Source: Bacteroidota bacterium
GTDB lineage: Bacteria; Bacteroidota; Bacteroidia; UBA7662; CANHCV01
Length of the DNA: 64,000 nt
Assembly (NCBI GenBank): GCA_947501265.1
Contig: CANMVY010000001.1
Coordinates: 124,001 to 188,000 of the forward strand
Direction of reading: 5' to 3'
The first letter of the stretch is position 1; each line of letters begins with the position of its first letter. Under the pieces are notes generated by a model. That model did not search any database, was not told where the DNA came from, and worked only from the letters and a program-made list of their open reading frames with translations. The translations under genes were made by a program, and so were the position numbers. Below, piece by piece: positions 16,468 through 27,387 of the stretch.

Positions 16468-16736
16468 TTTTTCAACGCTGTAATTTCTACCGTTTCCCCC
16501 ATCATGCAAATGCTCATGACGGGTTTTGAAACAAATTTCAATCTAACTTTCTGTCCCTCCCTTGGATTTGGAACAAACGATGACAAATTGGTTGGCTCCA
16601 ATAAAGTTCCGTTGCTTTTCTGAAGCATCCACGTACACCCATCCACTTGTTTGTACACCAATTTCACCGACTCGAAACCATCTTTCTGGCAAGAAACGAG
16701 AAGAAATAAGGTTGAGATGAAGAGAATCTTTTTCAT
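16464..16736 (-). CDS. Small predicted lipoprotein of unknown function
   Basis: A 90-residue protein starting MKKILFISTLFLLVSC, a clear lipoprotein signal. The mature part has four more cysteines or near-terminal motifs (VDGCTWMLQ, SICMMGETVEITAL) and reads like a small beta-barrel (SSFVPNPREGQKVRLKFV). I do not recognise a family. The frame is open to 16796, but the lipobox fixes the start at 16736. It overlaps the O-antigen-ligase-like stop tail to tail by 4 nt and is divergent from sppA. Confidence 0.75.
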   Translation of the reverse strand: MKKILFISTLFLLVSCQKDGFESVKLVYKQVDGCTWMLQKSNGTLLEPTNLSSFVPNPREGQKVRLKFVSKPVMSICMMGETVEITALKN

Positions 16737-16754
16737 TCCTTTTTGCTTATGTTT

Positions 16755-16762
16755 TATCTTTA
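16755..16762 (+). promoter_or_regulatory. Possible -7 element of sppA
   Basis: TATCTTTA is one base from TAnnTTTG and would leave a leader of about 35 nt before the sppA ATG at 16800. The open frame begins at 16743, upstream of this element, which argues for the later start. Confidence 0.45.
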
Positions 16763-16799
16763 CTTCCAACGAGATGTTCAACGTTTTCATTTGCAAATT

Positions 16800-18554
16800 A
16801 TGAAAGAATTTTTAAAATCAACCATGGCCAGTTGTTTGGGTGTTTTCTTGGCCTTAATCGCACTGTTTTTAATTTTTGTGGTGATTTTGGGAGCAGCCAT
16901 TGCCGGTGCTACCGGAAGCAAAGAGCCGGTAAAAGTGGCCGACCACTCCATTCTCAAAATCGCTTTTAACCGCCCCATCATGGATCAAGAGAAAAACGAT
17001 CCGTTTTCGGGATTGGATCTCGGTCCGCTATCGCGGGAAGCAAGCCTCAGCTTACGACAAATCACCCACTCCATTCGGGCTGCGAAGACCGATCCCGACA
17101 TCAAGGCGTTGTACTTGGATTTTTCGGCGGCGGGGCAATATCCCGGAATGGCTTCGTTGAACGAAATCAAATCAGCTATCGAAGATTTCAAGCAATCGAA
17201 GAAAAAAGTCATTACCAACGGCGCCATCTACACCAAAAAAGAAACCTACCTCTCGGCCGGCGCCGATCACATCATCCTTCATCCCAAAGGAAATTATATT
17301 TTGCAAGGCATGACCTCCAACGGAATGTTTTACAAGGGGTTACTGGATAAACTCGACATTCAAGTGGAGCTGATTAAAAAAGGAAATTACAAAGGTGCTG
17401 GCGAGGTATTTACCCGTGAAAATTATTCGGATTACAACCGCGAGCAAGTAGAATCCTTCCTTGGAAACATTTACCAAGATTACTTGCAATCGGTTTCAAA
17501 AGGAAGAAAAATTCCCGCTGAAAATTTGGACCAATGGGCAAAAAACCTCAGCATATCCAATCCAGAAATGGCTAAAAAGATGGGATTGGTGACAGATTTA
17601 CTGTACCAAGATCAAGTTGATTCGCTTTTGGGGAAAATCGCCGGAGAATCCGATCCCGACTTGGTTGAAGTTCATGATTATGCATTTAAAATAGCCCAAG
17701 AAGAAGAGAGATCGGATGCAAAAATTGCGGTTATTTACGCCGAAGGCGAAATTGTTTCCGGCAAAAACTCGGGCGGCTATTTGGGAGATGAAACCTTGGT
17801 GGAAGCGATTCGGGAAGCCGCCGAAAACGACCGCATCAAAGCGGTGGTGTTGCGGGTGAACTCCCCGGGCGGAAGCGCCCTCGCCTCCGATGTGATGGAG
17901 CGGGAATTGGAAATTTTGAAGAAAAAGAAAACCTTAATCGTATCGATGGGCGATGTTGCGGCTTCGGGCGGATACATGATTGCCGCTCCGGGAGAAAGAA
18001 TTTTTGCAGAACCCAACACCATTACCGGTTCCATTGGCGTTTTTGCTACCGTTCCGCATACCGGTAATTTCTTCAAAAACAAACTTGGAATTACCTTCGA
18101 CCGAATTTCTACCGCTCCAAATAGCGACATCGGAAACCTCAATCATCCTTTGACCGATGCCCAGCGCGCTTGGTTTCAGAATTCGGTAAATCAAACCTAC
18201 GACGATTTCGTGGGCATGGTGGCCAAACACCGAAAAATGCCGCTGAAAAAGGCGTATGAAATTGCAGAAGGACGCGTTTACAGCGGAATTGAAGCCAAAC
18301 AAATCGGATTGATTGACGAGTTTGGAGGATTGGAAGAAGCCATTCGGTATGCCGCTAAAAAAGCAGGAATATCCAACTACGAAATCAAATCATTCCCCGA
18401 AGTAACGGAGGGATTTGCGGCGTTTCTCGAAGAAATTTCCACCTCCGCAAAAATGGCTTGGAAAGGTCCCGAAGTTTGGATGGTGGAACGGGTACAAACC
18501 CTTTTCCGCACTCCGGTACAAACCCGAATGCCCATGGATATCACCATCGAATGA
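16800..18554 (+). CDS. sppA: Signal peptide peptidase SppA, 67K type
   Basis: A 584-residue membrane-anchored serine protease of family S49 with two tandem SppA domains. One N-terminal transmembrane helix (about 10-38) is followed by the first domain with the general-base lysine at about 198 (LIKKGNYKGAGE). The second domain carries the nucleophile serine at about 389 (GDVAASGGYMIAAPG). VNSPGGSALASDVM forms the oxyanion region. It digests cleaved signal peptides in the inner membrane. MKEFLKST is taken as the start because the preceding codons overlap promoter-like sequence. Its TGA overlaps the next ATG (ATGA). Confidence 0.95.
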   Translation: MKEFLKSTMASCLGVFLALIALFLIFVVILGAAIAGATGSKEPVKVADHSILKIAFNRPIMDQEKNDPFSGLDLGPLSREASLSLRQITHSIRAAKTDPDIKALYLDFSAAGQYPGMASLNEIKSAIEDFKQSKKKVITNGAIYTKKETYLSAGADHIILHPKGNYILQGMTSNGMFYKGLLDKLDIQVELIKKGNYKGAGEVFTRENYSDYNREQVESFLGNIYQDYLQSVSKGRKIPAENLDQWAKNLSISNPEMAKKMGLVTDLLYQDQVDSLLGKIAGESDPDLVEVHDYAFKIAQEEERSDAKIAVIYAEGEIVSGKNSGGYLGDETLVEAIREAAENDRIKAVVLRVNSPGGSALASDVMERELEILKKKKTLIVSMGDVAASGGYMIAAPGERIFAEPNTITGSIGVFATVPHTGNFFKNKLGITFDRISTAPNSDIGNLNHPLTDAQRAWFQNSVNQTYDDFVGMVAKHRKMPLKKAYEIAEGRVYSGIEAKQIGLIDEFGGLEEAIRYAAKKAGISNYEIKSFPEVTEGFAAFLEEISTSAKMAWKGPEVWMVERVQTLFRTPVQTRMPMDITIE

Positions 18555-19465
18555 AAATCCTGATCATTCGTTTTTCCGCCATCGGCGATATTGTTTTAAC
18601 CACCCCCGTGATGAGGGCGTTGAAGCAATGGAATTCTGATGTTGAGATCCATTACATCACCAAAAAACAAAACATCGGACTATTGGAAGGCCACCCGAGC
18701 GTTGATCATTTGCATGCTTGGGACGATGGCGTTCCAGCCGCCCTTCAGCATCAAACGTTCGACCTCATTCTCGATTTGCACAACAATTGGAGAAGTTGGA
18801 GAATTCGTTGGGCCCTGAAAGGTCCGGTAAAAACCTTTTACAAAGCCAACTGGGAACGATTTCTTTGGGTTCATTTGGGAATTAAAAAAAGGTTTCCTAC
18901 GGCCGTTGACCGATATTTAAAAACGATACTTCACTTGGGAATCGAAGGAAATTTTCCGTTGTTTTTCCCGAACACCTTGGAACCCCAAAATCTCCATGAA
19001 CCCACCGAATGGAAGGGCACGTACCAAGTCATGGTTTTGGGTGCCGCACACGCTACCAAGCGAATTCCTGAAGATAAAATGCTTCTATGGATGAATCCCC
19101 AAGATCGATGGATTTTTGTGGGGGGACCTGGTGAACAAGAACAGGGCGAGCGATTAGCAGCGAAAAATCCGACAACGTGGGTGAATGCCGCTGGGCTTTG
19201 TTCGTTTCGGGAGTCGGCGTGGATTTTAGAACATGCCTCGCACATCATCGCTGGAGATACGGGCATGATGCATTTGGCGTGTGCGTTTCCCGTGCCGTTA
19301 ACGGTGGTATGGGGAAGCACTTCGGGCGATTTGGGCATGCCGGCCCTTTCTCAAGCTGCGGTAACGAATAAAATTGTCCCCAACTTGGACTGTTGGCCTT
19401 GCACCAAAAGAGGAAAAGATCGCTGTCCCAAAGGCCACTTCCGTTGCATGACCGAGCAAGTGTAA
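18551..19465 (+). CDS. Glycosyltransferase family 9 (heptosyltransferase-like)
   Basis: A 304-residue protein with the GT9 opening MKILIIRFSAIGDIVLTTPVMRAL. It has the mid-domain HLHAWDDG and DLILDLHNNWRSWRI, the C-terminal nucleotide-sugar site VMVLGAAHATKRIPEDKM and HIIAGDTGMMHLACAFPVPLTVVWGST, and a cysteine-rich tail (LDCWPCTKRGKDRCPKGHFRCM). GT9 enzymes add heptose or related sugars to the lipopolysaccharide core from the cytoplasmic face. The exact sugar is not readable. It overlaps sppA by 4 nt, so both are co-transcribed, and ends tail to tail with oxyR. Confidence 0.9.
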   Translation: MKILIIRFSAIGDIVLTTPVMRALKQWNSDVEIHYITKKQNIGLLEGHPSVDHLHAWDDGVPAALQHQTFDLILDLHNNWRSWRIRWALKGPVKTFYKANWERFLWVHLGIKKRFPTAVDRYLKTILHLGIEGNFPLFFPNTLEPQNLHEPTEWKGTYQVMVLGAAHATKRIPEDKMLLWMNPQDRWIFVGGPGEQEQGERLAAKNPTTWVNAAGLCSFRESAWILEHASHIIAGDTGMMHLACAFPVPLTVVWGSTSGDLGMPALSQAAVTNKIVPNLDCWPCTKRGKDRCPKGHFRCMTEQV

Positions 19466-19466
19466 C

Positions 19467-20408
19467 TCAATCCATCTTGGCGATTAAGAGATCACTGTTT
19501 TTCAGCGTTGCCGTGGAAAGCAGAGGTTTGATGGCTTGCTTAATCTCATTTTCAATCGCTTGAATGATGCGTAACTTGGCATACGGCCGATGAAAAACCA
19601 TGCTGATTTCTCGAACCGGAAACGGGGCTTCGAAGTCGTGAAATCGTTCTTTTCGATCTGTAGGAGCGTCGAGGAAAAACAACTCAGGCAAGAGGGTTAA
19701 TCCTTGAAAATGATGCACCATATTCATCAAACTTTCGAACGTATTCGGTTTAAAATGGAAGTTTTTGGCCGACTTTTTCGGATTCAGGGCACACAAATTG
19801 ACCACTTGATCGCTGAGGCAATTGCCTTCTTCGAGAAGCCAAACCGATTCGTTTTGCAAGTCCTTTGGACTGGAATAGCGTTTCGGTTTGGAATGCATGG
19901 GACCGTAAATCTTCAGTTTTTCGTAGTACAAAATGCGTTCTTCCAAATCGGAGTTGGGCAGAGGAGTAGAAAGGATGCCCAAATCCAACTCATTGGATTT
20001 AATTTTTTGAAGAATGGTGGGCGTGGTATATTCGAACACGTGAAGCTCCAAAGCTGGATACTTTTCTTGTATTATCGGTAAAATGCGATGTAGTAGATTG
20101 CCAGCCACAGTTGGTATGACTCCTAGAGTTAATTTGCCTTCAATGGTATCGTTAATTTGAGATGCCGTTTGCTTCAGCAACTTGCCCAAAAACACCATTT
20201 CCTTTGCAATATCAACAATTTCACGTCCTGCATCGGTCGTTATTGTTGGAATTGTTTTTCGATCGAAAAGGACCACGTTCAACTCTTCTTCCAACTTCTT
20301 CACCATGGTGCTTAACGTGGCTTGGGTAACAAAACACACCTCGGCTGCTTTGCTAAAACTTCGGTGTTGATCCAATGCTACGATGTACTCCAATTGTTGC
20401 AAATTCAT
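19467..20408 (-). CDS. oxyR: OxyR-type LysR hydrogen-peroxide regulator
   Basis: A 313-residue LysR regulator. The N-terminal winged helix is MNLQQLEYIVALDQHRSFSKAAE to about residue 60. The C-terminal sensing domain contains C197 and C206 in GNCLSDQVVNLC, the same spacing and context as the redox cysteines of E. coli OxyR (GxCLxDQ...C). Oxidation by H2O2 to a disulfide switches the activator on. It is divergent from katG with 91 bp between them, the classic arrangement. The open frame runs to 20456, but the longer N-terminus is not family-like and crosses its own promoter. Confidence 0.95.
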   Translation of the reverse strand: MNLQQLEYIVALDQHRSFSKAAEVCFVTQATLSTMVKKLEEELNVVLFDRKTIPTITTDAGREIVDIAKEMVFLGKLLKQTASQINDTIEGKLTLGVIPTVAGNLLHRILPIIQEKYPALELHVFEYTTPTILQKIKSNELDLGILSTPLPNSDLEERILYYEKLKIYGPMHSKPKRYSSPKDLQNESVWLLEEGNCLSDQVVNLCALNPKKSAKNFHFKPNTFESLMNMVHHFQGLTLLPELFFLDAPTDRKERFHDFEAPFPVREISMVFHRPYAKLRIIQAIENEIKQAIKPLLSTATLKNSDLLIAKMD

Positions 20409-20415
20409 GATATAG

Positions 20416-22791
<2,376 letters not shown>

Positions 22792-22837
22792 GATTTCAAT
22801 TTTGGTGTTTGTGGTCCCTGAGTTGAATCGAAGGGTG

Positions 22838-22866
22838 GTCCCGACGAAAGTCGGGACTTTTTTTTT
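22838..22866 (+). terminator. katG intrinsic terminator, first repeat copy
   Basis: Perfect 8-bp stem GTCCCGAC/GTCGGGAC with a GAAA tetraloop (22838-22857) followed by nine T. It lies 47 nt after the katG stop. Confidence 0.85.
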
Positions 22867-22992
22867 GGGAAAGGGTGGAGTTCGAGCCGGCCTCTCGGTA
22901 CTTTTCTCACGATGTTCGAAAAACTCGAGGACTGGAAGAGGACCGGATGGCGGTCCCTGTGTTCCTTGAGGATTCTCGAAGGGAGAAGGATG

Positions 22993-23020
22993 GTCCCGAC
23001 GAAAGTCGGGACTTTTTTTT
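22993..23020 (+). terminator. Second copy of the same intrinsic terminator
   Basis: An identical stem-loop at 22993-23012 followed by eight T, 155 bp downstream of the first copy. Confidence 0.8.
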
Positions 23021-23169
23021 GGGGAAACAGTGGAGTTCGAGCCGGCCTCTCGATACAATTCTCCCTTCGGTCGAATCACTCGAGGACCGGGAGAGGCCCT
23101 ACCCGTTTTTAAACGTTTATAAACGTTTCATTTACGGCTCTGCCCAGCATCCCAACCGAATTTCGCGGC

Positions 23170-24687
23170 ATGAATCGGAAAATTCGAGCTATACAATGGG
23201 GCGAAATCCCCTTTTTCTTCATCACCACCCCGCTGGCCATCGCCATCACCATCGCCTATTTCTATCCCCAAACCCATTTCTCGGCCCTTGCTCTGTTTTC
23301 TACCGCAACACTTCCCCTGCTCTCTTTCTTCATTCCCCTTTCGCCCTTCCATTTCCTCTATCCCATTCGAAACGCCCTTGTTCCCCTTCTTGCCCTCACC
23401 GCGGTTTTCTTGCTTTGGATCCTTTCCCAACAAACTTGGAGGAAGTACTCCGTAAAATCGGGCAACACTCACCACTTAACCATTGTGGAAGTGAAGAAGA
23501 AATCGTCCTTTGCGAAGTTTAACGATGGGGAAGTGGTGTTCCTGCGGTCCAACCAATTCCAAGCGGGCGACCAAATTACCGTGGAAGGCACCCTCCGACG
23601 TATTCGCCCGAAACGCTTATCCGACACTTCCGATTTCGATTTTTACACCTATGCCACCCGAAAAAACATCCGTTACTCCCTAAAACCTCATCGGGTGGCG
23701 CTCGTTGGTCGCGCGCCGTGGACCAGCATTCACCTGCACGCCCTTCGATGGCGCGACCACATGGGCCAATCCCTCACCCAAGGTTCCCGCTACGGTGGAT
23801 GGGTAAAAGCAATTTTGTTTGGGGACGATCGGGAAATTGAGGGCGATGCCCTCACCCTATTTCAACAAACGGGAACCCTGCACGTGCTGGCGGTTTCGGG
23901 CATGCATGTGAGCGTCCTTTTCACCGTGGTGGATGCCCTTCTTAAACTTCTTCCGGGCTTTCGGCGCTGGCCATGGATTCGATTTTTGGCGGGAAATGGA
24001 ACGCTCTGGATGTATGCGTTGGTTTCCGGATTCACGCCCAGCATCGCCCGATCGGCGTGGATGTTCAGCCTCGGTAGCCTCGGCAAACTGATCCATCGCG
24101 AAGGAATTGCGCTCAACCATTTGTTTGCCTCGGCCTTTTTCATCCTCCTGCTCGAACCCACTCACCTGTTTCACCTCGGCTTTCAACTGAGTTTCATCGC
24201 CGTGGGATCCATCCTCCTGTTTGAGCCCTGGTTTACGCACCTTTTTTCGTGGAATTCGTGGATTGGGAAAAAGTTGGGAGCTGCCCTAGGCGTTTCCACC
24301 GCAGCCCAATTCGGAACAGCTCCACTCGGATTTTTCTACTTTCACTCCTTCCCCATTTGGTTTTTGCCGGCCAACCTCATCGCTGTTCCCCTGAGTTCAT
24401 TCCTCCTATTGCTCTTCCTTGTCCTTCTACCGCTTCACCTCTTCCTCCCCAACACCATCCGACTTTTCCTTCTCGATCAACCCATTCACACCTTCATTCG
24501 CATCATGTCGGTCTTTGAAAACCTTCCCTTTGCTTCCCTCACGGGAGAAATTTCTTGGGAACAAGTTTGGATATTTTTTCTGGGCATCCTCCTATTTCGA
24601 AATGCCATCATCTTTCCATCCATTCAACAGGGAATCATGATTTTGCTCATTTTTCTGGCAGGAATCTTGTGGCCTTTTTATGGATAA
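23170..24687 (+). CDS. ComEC/Rec2-like DNA-uptake membrane protein without metallo-beta-lactamase domain
   Basis: A 505-residue polytopic membrane protein. The first 80 residues hold hydrophobic helices. A soluble OB-like domain follows (about 95-175, KFNDGEVVFLRSNQFQAGDQITVEGTL, the DUF4131 position). The Competence domain then carries the hallmark LHVLAVSGMHVSVLF and SGFTPSIARSAWMF. ComEC forms the inner-membrane channel for transforming DNA. Many ComEC proteins carry a C-terminal metallo-beta-lactamase nuclease domain; this one stops after the membrane part at WPFYG. Lack of that domain is seen in some Bacteroidota, so loss of function is not implied. A promoter was not recognised. Confidence 0.9.
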   Translation: MNRKIRAIQWGEIPFFFITTPLAIAITIAYFYPQTHFSALALFSTATLPLLSFFIPLSPFHFLYPIRNALVPLLALTAVFLLWILSQQTWRKYSVKSGNTHHLTIVEVKKKSSFAKFNDGEVVFLRSNQFQAGDQITVEGTLRRIRPKRLSDTSDFDFYTYATRKNIRYSLKPHRVALVGRAPWTSIHLHALRWRDHMGQSLTQGSRYGGWVKAILFGDDREIEGDALTLFQQTGTLHVLAVSGMHVSVLFTVVDALLKLLPGFRRWPWIRFLAGNGTLWMYALVSGFTPSIARSAWMFSLGSLGKLIHREGIALNHLFASAFFILLLEPTHLFHLGFQLSFIAVGSILLFEPWFTHLFSWNSWIGKKLGAALGVSTAAQFGTAPLGFFYFHSFPIWFLPANLIAVPLSSFLLLLFLVLLPLHLFLPNTIRLFLLDQPIHTFIRIMSVFENLPFASLTGEISWEQVWIFFLGILLFRNAIIFPSIQQGIMILLIFLAGILWPFYG

Positions 24688-24747
24688 AATCCGCGAATTG
24701 CATTTTGAATCTCCCCTTTTCGTTTTTACTTTTATTCACCCCAAATC

Positions 24748-27387
24748 ATGATTCGAAAATCCATCTCCGCCCTTCTTTTTTCTTGCATCACCCTGGCCGG
24801 AATCGGCTGTTGGGATTTTGGATACGAAGAAAATCAGTACGTCTCTCCCTTCGATGAAAACATCTTGGTCGCTCCGGATTTAATGCCCTTTTTATTCTCG
24901 GCCCACGATTTTCACTGGAGTTTTGATTCTTTAACGAAGGGAAACTTGCTTTCGTCGGAAGATCGATGGGTGGAGCATTTCCAAAAAAACTATTCGAAAA
25001 AAGACATTGAGCAATTGATTGTTGATTGGAGTAATGAAGATTTTCAGCACGGATTGATGAGCAAGCAAGACACGTTCAACAATCCCTTTCTAACCGATTT
25101 AAGGAATGGAAAGCATCCGTTGGAACGGCGTTATTTGTTGTTGGCCCACCAAAGTTCTTCCTTTAAGCAACGGGACGAATGGGCCAATTTCTTCAGTTGG
25201 TGGGACATCAGCTACAAAATAGAAACCGAAGAAGATGCCCGGGATGTAGATTCGGCAACCACCTCCGATGGAACAGAAAATGGAATTAACGTTGTAGGAC
25301 TGGAACGAGAAAAAAAGAAAGAAGCCGAAGCGGCGAGGTTGCAAGATTCGCTTTTGGTTTCCCGGACTCGGGCGCGAGAAGAACTGATTCATCAATTCGA
25401 ACAGCTTCGAGGAAAAACCAGCAGCAAAGAATTGCAGGAACGCATCGATTATCAAATTTTAGTCCTGAATTTCTACCAGCCGCTGGGTGGGAAATTCGAA
25501 AAGATTTTCAAAAAAACCTATCCGCAGCCCCAACCCAAATCCATTTTTTATTGGATGGCCTACGATCACTGGGCAGGAACCCCCACCCGAGAAATGCAGG
25601 AAGATCATGCCTTGGATTGGGTTCGCATCTTTCTAAATGCGCCCTCCCTTCGAAAAGGAGCCATGGCTTCTTTCCCCGAGCAAAACGACGATTCGTGGGA
25701 AGGGCTAATGAATTGCACCCAAAACAAAGAGGAAAAAGTAGGTTTATGGCTGATGTTGGCAACCCAACAACCCGAAATTACCGCTTACGCCTTCGAACAG
25801 GCTTTTCACATTTCACCCCATTCTCCGCTCACCGATTTATTGATGGTTCGCAAAATCCAACTCTTGGAGGGTCAATTTCATCTCCAAGAAAATCGTTTGG
25901 AAACCTATCCCTACACTCCGGGAATAACGTACGAATACCAAGGTTGGGAAGTAAAACAGCAGTTGAAGGAGTTGGCTTTTCGGTGGAATGCCCTATTTAG
26001 GAAACAGGAAAACAACCTCACCGAAACCCAGCATTTGGGATGGGCTTATCTGCAACATTTAGCAGGAAATGACGAAGATGCGTTGGAAACCCTCCAAGAC
26101 TTTCACCCCAAAAATGGGAACATTCAACGCTCGAAAAAGGTATTCCAGATTTTGGTTCAGCAACAACTGAATTACCGGGAAGGGTGGAACGAAAAACAAG
26201 ATCAACAAACGGCAAAGGATTTGGAATGGCTTTCTCAATTCCCAGAATTTGATCGCATTTCGATGAAAAAAGGATGGTCGTATGCAGCATGGGAAAACTC
26301 AAATGGGATGTCTGATGTGCCCTACGATGGCCGCATTTTCGAGTCGAATGAAACCTATCCTTATGCGGCTATGCGGGATGGATTGCGCATTTATCTGTAC
26401 GAATACATGCGCCACCGAAGCGAGGAAGAAGATCCATTCGAAAACCCATCTGCACCCAAATCGCTGGCCATGTGGTTTCTATCCCCCCATTTTAACGTGT
26501 ACGATTACCCCGAGAATTGGGATGCGGCGGGAATCGTGGAGCTCATCCATCACCCCGAACATCAATCCAAAACCGATCGGTGGTTTTTTCAACACCTTCC
26601 TTCTTCCATCTCACAAACCGTTTCTTTGGGTGAAGCCCGAAATTGGGAAGATTCAACGTTCTCCCTACCCATCAATGCCGATTTCTGGAATGAAATTGCC
26701 GGGGAATTGGCGCTTCAACGCCGGGATTACCTTTCGGCAAATACCTTTTTCAACAACATCCAACACCCTGAACGCTTTCCCCGGTTGAAGTTGAATTCCA
26801 ACCCCCTACTCCTTCCCTCCATGGATGTTTCTGATTTGGCGAATTCCTGGTTCAACATTCGCCCCATTACCGATAAAATCGCCTTGGCTGAAGCCTTAGC
26901 CCAGCTTTCGCAACGAACTGATCAAACCGAAATGTCCGATAAACAGGCGATGGCCTGTTGGATTCAAGGAATTCTAGAATTCAACACTTCCTATGCCGGC
27001 AATTCTTGGAATGCGAGTCGGTACGCGTGGAGTTACAACGATCCCGAAGTTTTTCAAACGGACGGTTATTGGCGAAAGAACAATTTACCCGACGAGAAAT
27101 ATTTCGACAGCGAACATCCGAAAAAATTGGTTTTCACTGCCTATCAGTATTTTGAATCCCAAAAGAAAGGAAAAGAATTTGCTGCCGGATGCGCCATCAG
27201 CTTACTTCAAATGAATATTGATGGAAACGACTTTTATTGGTCGTACCGCAGCAATACCCCTGCAAATCACCAATCAGCGATGATGATTGAGTGGTTGCAA
27301 ACGAAATTTTCCAAAACAAAAACCTTCCGAACCTTTGAAAAAAACTGTCCTGAATATGAAGTTTACGCCCTTTCGAATTGGGATTAA
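24748..27387 (+). CDS. Large predicted lipoprotein of unknown function (879 aa)
   Basis: A lipoprotein with signal MIRKSISALLFSCITLAGIGC. I recognise no family. The mature part is largely helical, rich in Trp, Tyr and acidic residues. A Lys/Glu/Arg-rich stretch near 185-235 looks coiled-coil. A region near 420-520 (LTETQHLGWAYLQHLAGNDEDALETL) suggests TPR-like repeats. The frame is strongly coding over its whole length and has no competing frame. It overlaps the downstream S9 peptidase by 32 nt, so the two are probably co-expressed and both exported. A scaffold or substrate-binding role in the periplasm is only a guess. Confidence 0.85.
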   Translation: MIRKSISALLFSCITLAGIGCWDFGYEENQYVSPFDENILVAPDLMPFLFSAHDFHWSFDSLTKGNLLSSEDRWVEHFQKNYSKKDIEQLIVDWSNEDFQHGLMSKQDTFNNPFLTDLRNGKHPLERRYLLLAHQSSSFKQRDEWANFFSWWDISYKIETEEDARDVDSATTSDGTENGINVVGLEREKKKEAEAARLQDSLLVSRTRAREELIHQFEQLRGKTSSKELQERIDYQILVLNFYQPLGGKFEKIFKKTYPQPQPKSIFYWMAYDHWAGTPTREMQEDHALDWVRIFLNAPSLRKGAMASFPEQNDDSWEGLMNCTQNKEEKVGLWLMLATQQPEITAYAFEQAFHISPHSPLTDLLMVRKIQLLEGQFHLQENRLETYPYTPGITYEYQGWEVKQQLKELAFRWNALFRKQENNLTETQHLGWAYLQHLAGNDEDALETLQDFHPKNGNIQRSKKVFQILVQQQLNYREGWNEKQDQQTAKDLEWLSQFPEFDRISMKKGWSYAAWENSNGMSDVPYDGRIFESNETYPYAAMRDGLRIYLYEYMRHRSEEEDPFENPSAPKSLAMWFLSPHFNVYDYPENWDAAGIVELIHHPEHQSKTDRWFFQHLPSSISQTVSLGEARNWEDSTFSLPINADFWNEIAGELALQRRDYLSANTFFNNIQHPERFPRLKLNSNPLLLPSMDVSDLANSWFNIRPITDKIALAEALAQLSQRTDQTEMSDKQAMACWIQGILEFNTSYAGNSWNASRYAWSYNDPEVFQTDGYWRKNNLPDEKYFDSEHPKKLVFTAYQYFESQKKGKEFAAGCAISLLQMNIDGNDFYWSYRSNTPANHQSAMMIEWLQTKFSKTKTFRTFEKNCPEYEVYALSNWD

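Larger units (their letters stand above)
22792..23169. repeat. Tandem ~140-bp intergenic repeat between katG and comEC-like gene
   Basis: This 378-bp gap holds no convincing gene. Two related units start at about 22813 and 22952, each opening GGTCCCTG and then carrying TCGAAGGG, the hairpin GTCCCGAC-GAAA-GTCGGGAC with a T-run, GTGGAGTTCGAGCCGGCCTCTCG and ACTCGAGGAC. Each unit ends in a second inverted repeat; in unit 2 it is perfect (GGCCTCTC 23044-23051, GAGAGGCC 23091-23098) and in unit 1 imperfect. After 23100 there is a short AT-rich piece with AAACGTTTATAAACGTTT before the next ATG. Confidence 0.8.

Noticed and set aside
22838-23012. Possible CRISPR-like pair of identical 20-bp repeats
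   Set aside because: Only two copies 155 bp apart, each a terminator hairpin with a T-run, inside a larger tandem repeat; no spacer array or cas gene.
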